43,156 bases of DNA from an uncultured Marmoricola sp. (GCF_943913695.1 NZ_CALTZE010000009.1:1-43156), one strand, 5' to 3'. Counted from the stretch's first letter, positions 14,154 to 22,231 are shown. Made by a program: numbers and translations. Notes: generated by a model from the letters alone, not told the origin.

Positions 14154-15074
14154 CTACTCCTCGGGGTCCTCGAGCCGGGCGAGGAACTGCTCGAACTGCT
14201 CGCCGAGCTCCTCGCCGCTGGGCAGCGGCTCGTCCTGGGCCAGCAGGCTGGCCGAGGCGGTGTGGAAGGCGTCGTACTGGCGCTCGAGGGCCTCGACGAC
14301 CTCGCGCACCTCCTCGGAGTCGGAGATCTGCGTGGCGATCTCGACCTGCCGCGCCTCCCCCGCCTCCTTGAGCTCGGTGGTCTCGAAGCGCAGCCCGGCC
14401 ACCTCACCGAGGCCCTCGAGCAGCGCGACCGAGGCCTGGGGGTAGTCCATCTGCGCGACGTAGTGCGGGATGTGGGCCACGAAGCCCATCGCGTCGTGCC
14501 CCCACTCCCCCAGCCGCAGCTCCAGCAGCGACTGGGCGCTGGCCGGCACCCGGATCTCGCCCTTCCAGACGTTGTCCTGCACCAGCAGCGCCGGCGAGGT
14601 GGCGTGGTGGGTCAGCTGCACCGGGCGGGTGTGCGGCACCGCCATCGGCACCGAGCCGAGCGCGACGCACAGGCGTACGCCGAGCCGCTCGACGACCTCG
14701 CGGACCGCCCGGGCGAAGGCCTCCCAGCGGATGTCGGGCTCGGGCCCGTGGAGCAGCAGGTAGGGCGACCCGTCGGCGTCGTCGACCAGCCGCACCACCA
14801 GCCGCGGCCGCTCGTAGTCGGCGTAGTGGTCCTCGCGGAAGGACATCGGGGGGCGCCGCGCGCGGTAGTCGTAGAGCTCGTCGACCTCGAAGCTGGCCAC
14901 CACCCGGCCCGGGCGGCCGGCCAGGACGTGGTCGACCGCGAGGCCGGCGGCGCTGCCCGCGTCGAGGAAGCCCGCGAGGGCGACCACCAGCACCGGGCCG
15001 TCACCGCTGGCGTCGAGCGAGGCCAGCTCCTCGGCGACCTCGTCGACCACGTGCACCAGTCGTGCCTGGCTCAC
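14154..15074 (-). CDS. PAC2 family protein (proteasome-assembly-chaperone-like)
   Basis: This encodes 306 residues from GTG 15074, preceded by AGGAGGAGG. The PAC2 fold is recognised from VLVVALAGFLDAGSAAGLAV, DELYDYRARRPPM, LHGPEPDIRWEAFARAV and the central GSVPMAVPHTRP. The acidic C-terminus (SGEELGEQFEQFLARLEDPE) is probably helical. In eukaryotes PAC2 proteins help assemble the proteasome; the role of actinobacterial versions is unsettled. It is the first gene of an operon with tesB. The 45 bp before it separate it from the lipoprotein gene. Confidence 0.85.
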   Translation of the reverse strand: MSQARLVHVVDEVAEELASLDASGDGPVLVVALAGFLDAGSAAGLAVDHVLAGRPGRVVASFEVDELYDYRARRPPMSFREDHYADYERPRLVVRLVDDADGSPYLLLHGPEPDIRWEAFARAVREVVERLGVRLCVALGSVPMAVPHTRPVQLTHHATSPALLVQDNVWKGEIRVPASAQSLLELRLGEWGHDAMGFVAHIPHYVAQMDYPQASVALLEGLGEVAGLRFETTELKEAGEARQVEIATQISDSEEVREVVEALERQYDAFHTASASLLAQDEPLPSGEELGEQFEQFLARLEDPEE

Positions 15075-15119
15075 CCGACCTCCTCCTGACGTGCTGGTGA
15101 CCCACCCTAGTCAGGGCGC

Positions 15120-16493
15120 TCAGCCGTAGACGCTCCGGATCCGCTCGGCGCCCCGGCGGGCCAGCTCCGCGGAGTCGTATCCGAGCACCCGGCGCAGCAC
15201 CCGGTCCTGGCCGCGGTCGCCCCGGCCGACGGGGTCGGCCTCGAAGCCGTCCAGCAGCCGCCACAGCGTCGCCCCACCCCGGGTCTGCACCACCTGGTCG
15301 AGCGCCATCCAGCTCAGCGCGTAGTGCCAGTCCTGCTCCGGACCGTTGAAGGACTCCGAGCCGGGCATCCCCTCCGGTGGCGTCGTGGCGCGCTCCACCG
15401 CCACGGTCGGGATCTGCTGCTCCCCCCGCGCGAGCGGCGCGGCGCCGAGATACTCCGCGAGGCCCTCGGCGAACCACGTCGGCGCTCCGTCGTCGCGCTC
15501 GCCCAGCGCCACGTGGGCGAGCTCGTGGCGCACGATGCGCCCGAGGAAGGGCTCTCCGGCGGCGACCGAGGTCGGCAGCACCAGCATCCGCACCGAGGCG
15601 ACCGGGGAGACCTCCGGGAGGGAGTACGTCGGGAAGGTCAGCGCGCCGAGCAGGTCGATCGAGCCGCCGGGCACGTCGGTGAAGCTCGCGAGCACCGCGG
15701 GGTCGCTGACGTGGTAGACCACGACCCGGCCCGGCCAGGCGAAGGGCAGCAGCGGGCCGAGGGCGTCGATGCCGTCGCTCACCGCCGCCATCACCGCCGG
15801 CGCGTCGCTCACCGACCGCGCGTCGAAGACACCCAGGACGCCCGGGGACCGCCTGACCTGCACGGCGGTGAGGTCCCAGGGCGCGGGCGTGCCGCGCAGC
15901 ATCGGGTCTCCGTCGGGCCCCCGGTCGCCCACGACCCGCGGGCGCGGGCCGTCGAAGGAGACGGCGAGCCCGATGTCGCGCTCGACCACCCGCGCGTCGA
16001 AGCCGCGCAGCCGGGTGCGCTGGACCACGGTCGGCACCCGCACGACCTCGCCCCACCGGCGCGCGAGCGGCACGTCCCACGTGGTGTCGAGCACCTCGTA
16101 GTCGAAGCGCTGCCACGGCAGCTGCACCACGCTGCGGAACCACCGCAGCTGGCGGGCCCGGAAGACGGGTCCCGGTCCGAGCTGGCGGACGAACGCCGCC
16201 TCGTCGCCGGTGCGCACGGCTCTGGCCCGGGCGTCGAGCAGGCGCTGGGCGCGGCGTACGAGGCCTGCCTCGGTGGGCCCGGGCGCCGGGCCGGCCTGCG
16301 AGCCGTCGCCGAGGGCCCCGCGCAGGTCTCCGGCCCCCACGTCGTCCTCGCGACCGAGGCAGGCCGAGAGCAGGCCTGTGAGCAGGCCCGCCAGCAGGAG
16401 GGCCACGAGCCCGGCCCGCGCACCGCGGCGGCGACGCCCGGGCGGGCGTGGCTCAGTCGTGCAGCCGGGGCTCGGCAGACCTCTCGAGGTCAC
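15120..16493 (-). CDS. Lipoprotein with HExxH zinc-peptidase motif
   Basis: This encodes 457 residues from GTG 16493, preceded by GGAGG. A basic N-terminus (RRRRGARAG), a hydrophobic stretch and the lipobox LSAC mark a membrane-anchored lipoprotein. A metallopeptidase motif IVRHELAHVALG is followed by WFAEGLAEYLG, giving two His and a downstream Glu as in gluzincins. The N-terminal half looks like a stalk or substrate domain. Its first 41 bases overlap the end of dxs, which lies upstream on the same strand, so the two genes are co-transcribed. Substrate unknown. Similar lipoprotein peptidases beside dxs are not known to me. Confidence 0.8.
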   Translation of the reverse strand: MTSRGLPSPGCTTEPRPPGRRRRGARAGLVALLLAGLLTGLLSACLGREDDVGAGDLRGALGDGSQAGPAPGPTEAGLVRRAQRLLDARARAVRTGDEAAFVRQLGPGPVFRARQLRWFRSVVQLPWQRFDYEVLDTTWDVPLARRWGEVVRVPTVVQRTRLRGFDARVVERDIGLAVSFDGPRPRVVGDRGPDGDPMLRGTPAPWDLTAVQVRRSPGVLGVFDARSVSDAPAVMAAVSDGIDALGPLLPFAWPGRVVVYHVSDPAVLASFTDVPGGSIDLLGALTFPTYSLPEVSPVASVRMLVLPTSVAAGEPFLGRIVRHELAHVALGERDDGAPTWFAEGLAEYLGAAPLARGEQQIPTVAVERATTPPEGMPGSESFNGPEQDWHYALSWMALDQVVQTRGGATLWRLLDGFEADPVGRGDRGQDRVLRRVLGYDSAELARRGAERIRSVYG

Positions 16494-18387
16494 CCTCGAG
16501 CCCTCCGTCCAGGGCCGTGACCTCCTCGACGATGCCGCGCGCCAGCGACTGGGCGGTCAGCCCGATCCGCTCCAGGATCGCGTCGCGCTCGGCGTGGTCG
16601 TGGAACTCCTGCGGGATGCCGCGGTGCAGGTAGGGGGTGCGCACCCGCTCGGCGGTGAGCAGCTGCAGCAGCGAGGCTCCGACGCCCCCGACGACGCCGT
16701 TGTCCTCGAGGCAGACGACCAGGCGGTGGTCGCGGGCGAGCCGGACGACCGCGGGGTCCCACGGCTTGACCCAGCGCGGGTCGACCACGGTGACGCCGAT
16801 GCCCTGGTCGGCCAGCCGCGCGGCCACGTCGACGCCGACGGCGGCCATCGAGCCGACGGCGACGATGAGCACGTCGCGCTCGCCGTCCCGCACCAGCACG
16901 TCGAGGCTGCCCTCGCGGTCGACGGCCTCGAGGTCGGCGACCGGCGGCGCCCCCTTGGGGAGCCGGAGCACCGTGGGCGCGTCGTCGACCTCCACGCACT
17001 CGCGCAGCAGCTCCACGACACGGGCGCCGTCGCGGGGCGCGCACAGCCGCAGGCCGGGCACCACCTGGAGGATCGACATGTCCCACATGCCGTTGTGGCT
17101 GGCGCCGTCGGAGCCCGTCACGCCGGCGCGGTCGAGCACGAAGGTGACCCCGCAGCGGTGCAGGGCCACGTCCATCAGCACCTGGTCGAAGGCCCGGTTG
17201 AGGAAGGTGGCATAGATCGCCACCACAGGGTGCATGCCGCCCAGGGCGAGCCCGGCCGCGCTGGTGACGGCGTGCTGCTCGGCGATGCCGACGTCGTAGA
17301 CCCGGTCGGGGTAGGAGGCGGCGAAGCGGTCGAGGCCCACCGGGTGCAGCATCGCCGCGGTGATGGCGACGAGGTCGGGTCGTTCGGCGCCGAGCGCCAC
17401 CATCTCCTCGGAGAAGTAGTCGGTCCAGATCCGGCCCTTGGGGCGGCCCACGCCGGTCTCGACGTCGAAGGGACCGATCTGGTGGTACTGGTCGGCCTCG
17501 TGCCGCTCGGCCGGGTCGTAGCCGAAGCCCTTGCGCGTGATCGCGTGCACGATCACCGGCCCGTCGAAGCGCCGGGCCTGGGCGAGTGCGTGCTCGAGCG
17601 CGGGCCGGTCGTGGCCGTCGACGGGGCCGACGTACTTCAGCCCGAGGTCCTCGAAGAGGCCCTGCGGGGCCAGGGCGTCCTTCATGCCCTTCTTCATGGC
17701 GTGCAGGGCGTCGTAGACGGCCGGACCCACGCCGCGTACGCCGTTGAGGCGACGCTTGACCATGTCGAGCAGCTGCTCGTAGCGCGGGCTGGTGCGCAGC
17801 GTGGTGAGGTGGTCGGCGAGACCGCCGACCGTCGGCATGTAGGAGCGCCCGTTGTCGTTGACGACGATGACCAGCCGCTTGTGCTGGCCGGGGTAGGGCG
17901 CGGCCGCGATGTTGTTGAGCGCCTCCCACGACATGCCGCCCGTCAGGGCGCCGTCGCCGACGACGGCGACGACCGTGCGGTCCTCGCCGCGCAGCGAGTA
18001 GGCCTTGGCGAGCCCGTCGGCGTAGGACAGCGCGGTGGAGGCGTGGGAGTTCTCGACCACGTCGTGGTCGGACTCGGCCTGGCTCGGGTAGCCCGAGAGC
18101 CCGCCCTCCTGGCGCAGCGTGTCGAACTGCGCGGCGCGCCCGGTGACCATCTTGTGCACGTAGGCCTGGTGGCCGGTGTCCCACAGGATGCGGTCGCGCG
18201 GGGAGTCGAAGACGCGGTGCAGCGCCAGGGTGAGCTCGACGACGCCCAGGTTGGGACCGAGGTGGCCGCCGCGCGGGGCGCACGTGCGGACCAGCTCGTC
18301 ACGGATCTCCGACGCGAGCTCGGCGAGCTCGCGGTCGTCGAGGTGGCGCAGGTCGGCGGGGCCGCTGATCTGCTGGAGGTGGCCCAT
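16453..18387 (-). CDS. dxs: 1-deoxy-D-xylulose-5-phosphate synthase
   Basis: This encodes 644 residues of DXS, the first step of the MEP isoprenoid pathway: pyruvate plus glyceraldehyde 3-phosphate to DXP and CO2, with thiamine diphosphate. Key sites are visible: DTGHQAYVHKM near the N-terminus, the thiamine site GDGALTGGMSWEALNNIA, KGFGYDPAE, and the second domain with GIAEQHAVTSAAGLA and DRAGVTGSDGASHNG. The length is normal. A GGGAGGA ribosome site lies about ten bases before the ATG. It overlaps the lipoprotein peptidase gene downstream. Mycobacteria keep dxs1 near the same ceoBC/dut block found later in this window. Confidence 0.96.
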   Translation of the reverse strand: MGHLQQISGPADLRHLDDRELAELASEIRDELVRTCAPRGGHLGPNLGVVELTLALHRVFDSPRDRILWDTGHQAYVHKMVTGRAAQFDTLRQEGGLSGYPSQAESDHDVVENSHASTALSYADGLAKAYSLRGEDRTVVAVVGDGALTGGMSWEALNNIAAAPYPGQHKRLVIVVNDNGRSYMPTVGGLADHLTTLRTSPRYEQLLDMVKRRLNGVRGVGPAVYDALHAMKKGMKDALAPQGLFEDLGLKYVGPVDGHDRPALEHALAQARRFDGPVIVHAITRKGFGYDPAERHEADQYHQIGPFDVETGVGRPKGRIWTDYFSEEMVALGAERPDLVAITAAMLHPVGLDRFAASYPDRVYDVGIAEQHAVTSAAGLALGGMHPVVAIYATFLNRAFDQVLMDVALHRCGVTFVLDRAGVTGSDGASHNGMWDMSILQVVPGLRLCAPRDGARVVELLRECVEVDDAPTVLRLPKGAPPVADLEAVDREGSLDVLVRDGERDVLIVAVGSMAAVGVDVAARLADQGIGVTVVDPRWVKPWDPAVVRLARDHRLVVCLEDNGVVGGVGASLLQLLTAERVRTPYLHRGIPQEFHDHAERDAILERIGLTAQSLARGIVEEVTALDGGLEGDLERSAEPRLHD

Positions 18388-18450
18388 CGGTGGTGATCCT
18401 CCCGGGGAGCAGGCTGGGTGAGCTGGGTAAGGGTGGCGCGTCGATCGAGT

Positions 18451-18879
18451 CTAGGTGGTGGTCCATCGGCGGTAGAGGTCACTGGCCAGGAACTGGGGCA
18501 GCAGCCGGGCGTTGGACTCCGCCAGGTCGAGGTCCAGCGCCCGCGCCGGGTCGACGAAGACGATGGCCCGCCCCTCGCCGAGCACGATGTCGGCGTCGGT
18601 GAGGTCGACCCGGCCGGCATAGACGCGGTAGTGGCTGCGGTGCCCGTCGCTGTAGGCGAGCTCGCCCTCCCACCACGTCTGCAGGACCTCGGCGCCCAGC
18701 CGCAGGCCGGTCTCCTCCCGCAGCTCGCGGTGGATGGCGGTGTCGAAGTCCTCGCCCTCCTCGACGTGCCCCCCGACCAGCCCCCACTGCTCCGGGGCGC
18801 GCGGCGCGTGCTCGTCGCGGTGCTGCAGCAGCACCCAGCCGCGTCGGTCGACGAGGTAGCAGACGGCGATGCGGGGCAT
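18451..18879 (-). CDS. NUDIX hydrolase
   Basis: This encodes 142 residues. A complete Nudix box is present: GGHVEEGEDFDTAIHRELRE continuing into ETGL, which fits GX5EX7REUXEEXGU. The enzyme should hydrolyse a nucleoside diphosphate linked to another group; candidates are oxidised nucleotides or NDP-sugars. A -10 box TAGTCT (complement of 18886-18891) ends six bases before the ATG, so the transcript may be leaderless. It lies 19 bp after the LexA-controlled gene at 18899-19270 and could also be reached by read-through, which would tie a nucleotide-cleaning enzyme to the SOS response. Confidence 0.9.
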   Translation of the reverse strand: MPRIAVCYLVDRRGWVLLQHRDEHAPRAPEQWGLVGGHVEEGEDFDTAIHRELREETGLRLGAEVLQTWWEGELAYSDGHRSHYRVYAGRVDLTDADIVLGEGRAIVFVDPARALDLDLAESNARLLPQFLASDLYRRWTTT

Positions 18880-18898
18880 CGCTCCAGACTAGGTCGGC

Positions 18899-19270
18899 CT
18901 AGAGCCTGGCCACGAACCTGCGGCCGCGCAGCGCCTCCTCGACCAGCCCGACGGAGCGGCGTACGCCGAGCAGGCGCGCCGCCTCCGTGTGCCAGGTCTC
19001 GACCGCCTGCTCGACCACCCGCGGCTCCACGACGTCGCGCAGCTCGCCCCGAGCGCGGCTCAGGCCCTCGCGCACGGCCGCCTGGCAGGCCTCGACGTGG
19101 ACCACGGCGAAGCGGGCCAGCACCACCGCGTGCCGGCGCAGCGCGGGGTAGCCGCGGTAGTCGGGCGGGCACTGGTCGAGCAGCCAGGCGACCGCCGTCG
19201 CCTCCCAGTCGGGTGCGTCGGGTGGACGGACGCCGGCCGGCCAGCCGGGGGGCGCGACGAGTCGGGACAT
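18899..19270 (-). CDS. Conserved actinobacterial protein of unknown function, LexA-controlled
   Basis: This encodes 123 residues. ATG 19270 is chosen over an upstream start at 19300 because the -10 box TAGTCT ends seven bases before it. The first 30 residues are Pro/Trp-rich (PPGWPAGVRPPDAPDWE), followed by AVAWLLDQCPPDYRGYPALR; the rest is helical. I recall similar proteins in other actinobacteria but no assigned function. There is no signal peptide or membrane segment. A perfect LexA box covers its -35, making it a probable SOS gene. The NUDIX gene follows 19 bp downstream. Confidence 0.75.
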   Translation of the reverse strand: MSRLVAPPGWPAGVRPPDAPDWEATAVAWLLDQCPPDYRGYPALRRHAVVLARFAVVHVEACQAAVREGLSRARGELRDVVEPRVVEQAVETWHTEAARLLGVRRSVGLVEEALRGRRFVARL

Positions 19271-19277
19271 GGACCGA

Positions 19278-19308
19278 AGACTACCTCGCAGATCGAACAC
19301 GTGTTCGA
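19278..19308 (-). promoter_or_regulatory. LexA (SOS) box over a leaderless promoter
   Basis: TCGAACACGTGTTCGA (19293-19308) is a perfect 16-bp palindrome matching the actinobacterial SOS box TCGAAC-N4-GTTCGA. On the minus strand a -10 box TAGTCT (19283-19278) lies nine bases downstream and ends seven bases before the ATG at 19270. With a 17-bp spacer the -35 would be GAACAC, inside the box, so bound LexA should block RNA polymerase. The plus-strand gene starts 99 bp away and is a less likely target. Confidence 0.8.
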
Positions 19309-19406
19309 CCCGCGAGAAAGTCGACCGCCAGGTGTCGATGGCCGGGGTGCTCGTTCGTCATCCTTCCACCAAGGGGCCCATCGGGCCCGTGACCGAGAGG
19401 ACGAGC

Positions 19407-19787
19407 ATGAGCGAGACCTACGTCTACCTGATCCGCGAGCCCGACTGGGACAGCGACGCCTATCTCGAGGGCGGGGAGGACCTCTCCCTCGACGACGACT
19501 TCTCCGCCCACGTCGACTTCGAGCGCGCTGTGGCCGAGCTCGGCGCCCGGGTCGTCGGAGGCAAGGCCCTGCAGAGCGCGAAGTACGGCGGCGTCACCAC
19601 CCCCGGCCCTCGGGGCCAGGAGCGCGAGCAGGCGGTGCACACCGACAGCCCCTACGCCGACTCCAGCGAGCTCATCACCGGCTTCTACGTCGTCGAGGTC
19701 GACGACGAGGCGACCGCACGGGAGGTGGCGGCGATGGTGCCGAGCGGCGGGACGGTCGAGTGGCGCAAGGTCTTCCCCATGGAGTGA
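19407..19787 (+). CDS. YCII/DGPF-domain protein, partner of the ECF sigma factor
   Basis: This encodes 126 residues. The YCII-related (DGPF) fold is recognised from the N-terminal strand TYVYLIRE, VVGGKALQSAKYGG, SSELITGFYVVEVDDEATA and the closing VEWRKVFPME. The function of this family is not firmly known; some members are dehydratase-like enzymes. GAGAGGA lies six bases before the ATG. It precedes the sigma-factor gene by 17 bp. DGPF genes next to ECF42 sigma factors are a known conserved pairing, so it is probably both neighbour and target of that sigma factor. Confidence 0.85.
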   Translation: MSETYVYLIREPDWDSDAYLEGGEDLSLDDDFSAHVDFERAVAELGARVVGGKALQSAKYGGVTTPGPRGQEREQAVHTDSPYADSSELITGFYVVEVDDEATAREVAAMVPSGGTVEWRKVFPME

Positions 19788-19804
19788 GGGTGCGACCATG
19801 AGGC

Positions 19805-21091
19805 GTGGCCCCCACCAGCTCCGGTGAGCCCCCTCCGCTCGACGAGGAGGAGGTGCGCGAGGCGCTGCCCCGGGTCGTGCGGGTCCTGGCCTCGTGGTGC
19901 GGTGACCTCGGCACCGCGGAGGACCTCGCCGCGGAGGCGCTGGCCCGCGCGGTGGCGCTGCCGGCCGCCCGGCGACCCGACGACCTGGCCGCCTGGTGCG
20001 TGCAGGTGGGCCGCCGGGTGCACCTCGACGCGCGCCGTCGCGACGAGCGGCTGCGGCGGCTGGTGCCGCAGCTGGCTCCGGAGCCGACGACGAGCGGCAT
20101 CGAGCTCGACCCCGACGGCATCCCCTCCGGCCTCGACGACCGGCTGGCGCTGCTGTTCTGCGCGTGCGACCCGGCCCTGACGGCGGAGAACCAGCTGGTC
20201 CTCGCGCTGCGCGTGGTCTGCGGGCTCCCGCGCGCCGAGGTCGCCGTCCACCTCGGGCTGGGCGAGTCCGCGACGGCAGCGCGGCTCACCCGGGCCAAGG
20301 GCGCCCTGGCCCGGGCTCGCGGCGCCTTCGCGGTGCCGGGTCGTGAGGAGCGGGCGCGGCGGCTGCCGGTCGTGCTCGACTGCGTCGCCGGCATGTTCAC
20401 CGTCGCCCACCGCACCAGCCCCGAGCCGCCGGACGCCCTGGAGGACCTCGGCGCGCAGGCGCTCTCCATCGCCGACGGGCTCGTCGACATGTATCCCGGC
20501 GACCCCGAGGTCCGTGGCCTGCGGGCGGTCGTGCTGCTCGGGCTCGCGCGCCGTCCGGGGCGGGTGGACGAGGAGGGCGTCGCCCTCACCCTCGACGAGG
20601 TCGACCGCCGTCGCTGGGACCGGCGGATGCTGAAGGTCGGTCTCGACGACGCCACCATCGCCATGCAGGGGCACGGCAGGTTCGCCCTCGAGGCCGCCAT
20701 CTCCGGCCTGCACGCAACGGCGCGGAGCGTCGCGGAGACCGACTGGGCGCGCGTGGTCCAGCTCTACGAGGTGCTCGCGCAGGTGTGGGGCTCCCCCGCC
20801 GTCGAGGTGGCCGAGCTCTCGGCCCGCACCCAGCTGGTGCTGCACGCCTTCCCCGGCACCGAGGTGGAGGCGCGCGACGTGCTGGCCGCCATCGAGCAGC
20901 GCCTGGTGTCACTCGCCGGACACGCACCCACGTTCGCCCGCCGCGACGCCGCCTTCGCGCTGGCCGACCTGCGCTGGCGCACGGGGCGCCGTGAGGAGAC
21001 CGTCGCGACCTACGAGAAGCTGCTCGACCACGTCACGAGCCCACCGATCCGCGCCTTCTGCGCCCGGCGGATCAAGCAGGCGAGCGCATAG
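19805..21091 (+). CDS. ECF42-type RNA polymerase sigma factor with long C-terminal domain
   Basis: This encodes 428 residues from GTG 19805. Region 2 lies at about 15-75 (ASWCGDLGTAEDLAAEALAR, then VHLDARRRDE) and region 4 at about 130-178 (LALRVVCGLPRAEVAVHLGL, then SATAARLTRAKGAL). A C-terminal extension of some 240 residues (DUF6596, TPR-like, for example VVQLYEVLAQVWGSP and AFALADLRWRTGRREETVAT) replaces an anti-sigma factor; in this group the extension is needed for activity. The pairing with a YCII/DGPF gene fits ECF42. The stimulus is unknown. Its last 20 bases overlap the convergent XdhC-like gene. Confidence 0.9.
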   Translation: MAPTSSGEPPPLDEEEVREALPRVVRVLASWCGDLGTAEDLAAEALARAVALPAARRPDDLAAWCVQVGRRVHLDARRRDERLRRLVPQLAPEPTTSGIELDPDGIPSGLDDRLALLFCACDPALTAENQLVLALRVVCGLPRAEVAVHLGLGESATAARLTRAKGALARARGAFAVPGREERARRLPVVLDCVAGMFTVAHRTSPEPPDALEDLGAQALSIADGLVDMYPGDPEVRGLRAVVLLGLARRPGRVDEEGVALTLDEVDRRRWDRRMLKVGLDDATIAMQGHGRFALEAAISGLHATARSVAETDWARVVQLYEVLAQVWGSPAVEVAELSARTQLVLHAFPGTEVEARDVLAAIEQRLVSLAGHAPTFARRDAAFALADLRWRTGRREETVATYEKLLDHVTSPPIRAFCARRIKQASA

Positions 21092-21554
21092 GCCCACCCG
21101 GTCGGCCGTGCGACTCGGCCACGACCTCCGCCACGATCGAGAGTGCCATCTCACCGGGTGTGCGGCCGCCGGTGTCGTGGCCGGCGGGCACATGCAGGCG
21201 CTCCAGGCCCGCCACCCCCTCCGAGCGCAGCTCCTCGAGCACACCCGCCGCGCGGCGCCGGCTCGCCAGCATCGCGACGTACGACGCCTCGGAGGCCAGC
21301 GCCGCCCGTAGCACCGCCGGCGCGTCGGGGGCGTCGTGGTCGGCCAGCACCACCGCGTCGCCCGCCACAGGAGCAACGTCGGCCAGCCCCTGGACCCCGC
21401 GCCCGCCCTCGTCGTCGGCCAGCAGCACCACCTCGAGCCCGACGGCCTGCGCCACCCGGGCGAGCGCCTCGGAGACGGGGTTGACCGAGAGCAGCAGCAG
21501 GCGGCCGGGCCCGACCTCGTCGTCGCGCCAGGAGCGCTCGCGTGGTGTGGTCAT
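21072..21554 (-). CDS. XdhC-like Rossmann-domain protein (C-terminal half only)
   Basis: This encodes 160 residues from ATG 21554. The sequence YVAMLASRRRAAGVLEELRS, with HVPAGHDTGGRTPGEMALSI, matches the C-terminal NAD-binding domain of XdhC/CoxI proteins, which help insert molybdenum cofactor into xanthine-dehydrogenase-type enzymes. The usual N-terminal XdhC domain is absent, and no molybdenum hydroxylase genes lie nearby. The N-terminal part here reads RLLLLSVNPVSEALARVAQA, the start of a Rossmann fold. It may act with a separate partner or have another role. It overlaps the sigma-factor gene end by 20 bp. Confidence 0.75.
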   Translation of the reverse strand: MTTPRERSWRDDEVGPGRLLLLSVNPVSEALARVAQAVGLEVVLLADDEGGRGVQGLADVAPVAGDAVVLADHDAPDAPAVLRAALASEASYVAMLASRRRAAGVLEELRSEGVAGLERLHVPAGHDTGGRTPGEMALSIVAEVVAESHGRPGGPMRSPA

Positions 21555-21627
21555 GACCTCAGCCTGGCACGTCGGCGCTCGGAAAACCGGTGGTCCTCGC
21601 GTGCCGGCGGCGCCTAGCCTCCGGGCC

Positions 21628-21744
21628 ATGCCGACGAGGACCTCTCTGACCATGATGGCGGTGCGTCGTGTCCGGCGGGCACCGCACGCCGCGACGCGAC
21701 CCTGCGCCGGGCAGGCCCTGGGGGTGGCACCCGCTCACCGCTGA
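21628..21744 (+). CDS. Possible leader ORF of the rRNA methyltransferase gene
   Basis: A 38-codon frame starting at ATG 21628. The -10 box TAGCCT (21615-21620) ends seven bases before it, so a leaderless transcript would begin at this ATG. The frame overlaps the start of the Erm-like gene (GTG 21668) in another phase. The peptide contains AVRRVRRAP, a basic run of the R-x-R kind linked to drug-dependent stalling in some erm leader peptides. A control role is inferred from layout only. Confidence 0.3.
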   Translation: MPTRTSLTMMAVRRVRRAPHAATRPCAGQALGVAPAHR

Positions 21745-22231
21745 GTGGGCGGCGCGGGTCGTGGCGTCGGCCGGGGTCCGGCCCGGCGACCACGTGCTCG
21801 ACCTCGGCGCCGGCCTCGGCGCGCTGACCGCACCCCTGCTCGAGGCGGGAGCCCGCGTGACCGCGGTGGAGCTGCACCCGGCGCGCGCTGCGCGGCTGCG
21901 TGAGCGCTTCGGCGACCGGGCGCGGGTGCTGCAGCTCGACCTGGGCGAGCTGCGCCTGCCGTCCCGGCCCTTCACAGTGGTCGCCAGCCCGCCGTACGCC
22001 GTGACCAGCGAGCTGGTCCGGCGGCTGCTCGAGAGCGACCGGATGCGCTCGGCCGACCTCGTGCTCCAGCGGGCCGCCGCGCGCCGGCTCCTCGAGCGTC
22101 CGCCACGCGCGCGTCACACGCGCCGCTACCACCTCGAGCTGGGGCTCGCGCTCCCCCGGCGCGCCTTCGCCCCGCCGCCCCGGGTCGACTCCGTGGTGCT
22201 GCGTATCAGCCGGCGAGGAACGAGAGCCTGA
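21668..22231 (+). CDS. Erm/KsgA-like rRNA adenine methyltransferase
   Basis: This encodes 187 residues from GTG 21668. The SAM-binding motif I is VLDLGAGLGALTAPLL, followed by VTAVELHPARAARLRERFGD and the catalytic motif IV as ASPPYAV, where classic Erm has N-[IL]-P-[FY]. The C-terminal PRRAFAPPPRVDSVVL is typical of the KsgA/Erm family. The N-terminal WGWHPL fits an actinobacterial Erm-like subgroup. It is shorter than Erm proteins (about 250) and lacks the usual C-terminal helical domain. It may methylate 23S rRNA and affect macrolide sensitivity, but this cannot be read from sequence. The last 26 bases overlap yjbQ. Confidence 0.75.
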   Translation: MSGGHRTPRRDPAPGRPWGWHPLTAEWAARVVASAGVRPGDHVLDLGAGLGALTAPLLEAGARVTAVELHPARAARLRERFGDRARVLQLDLGELRLPSRPFTVVASPPYAVTSELVRRLLESDRMRSADLVLQRAAARRLLERPPRARHTRRYHLELGLALPRRAFAPPPRVDSVVLRISRRGTRA

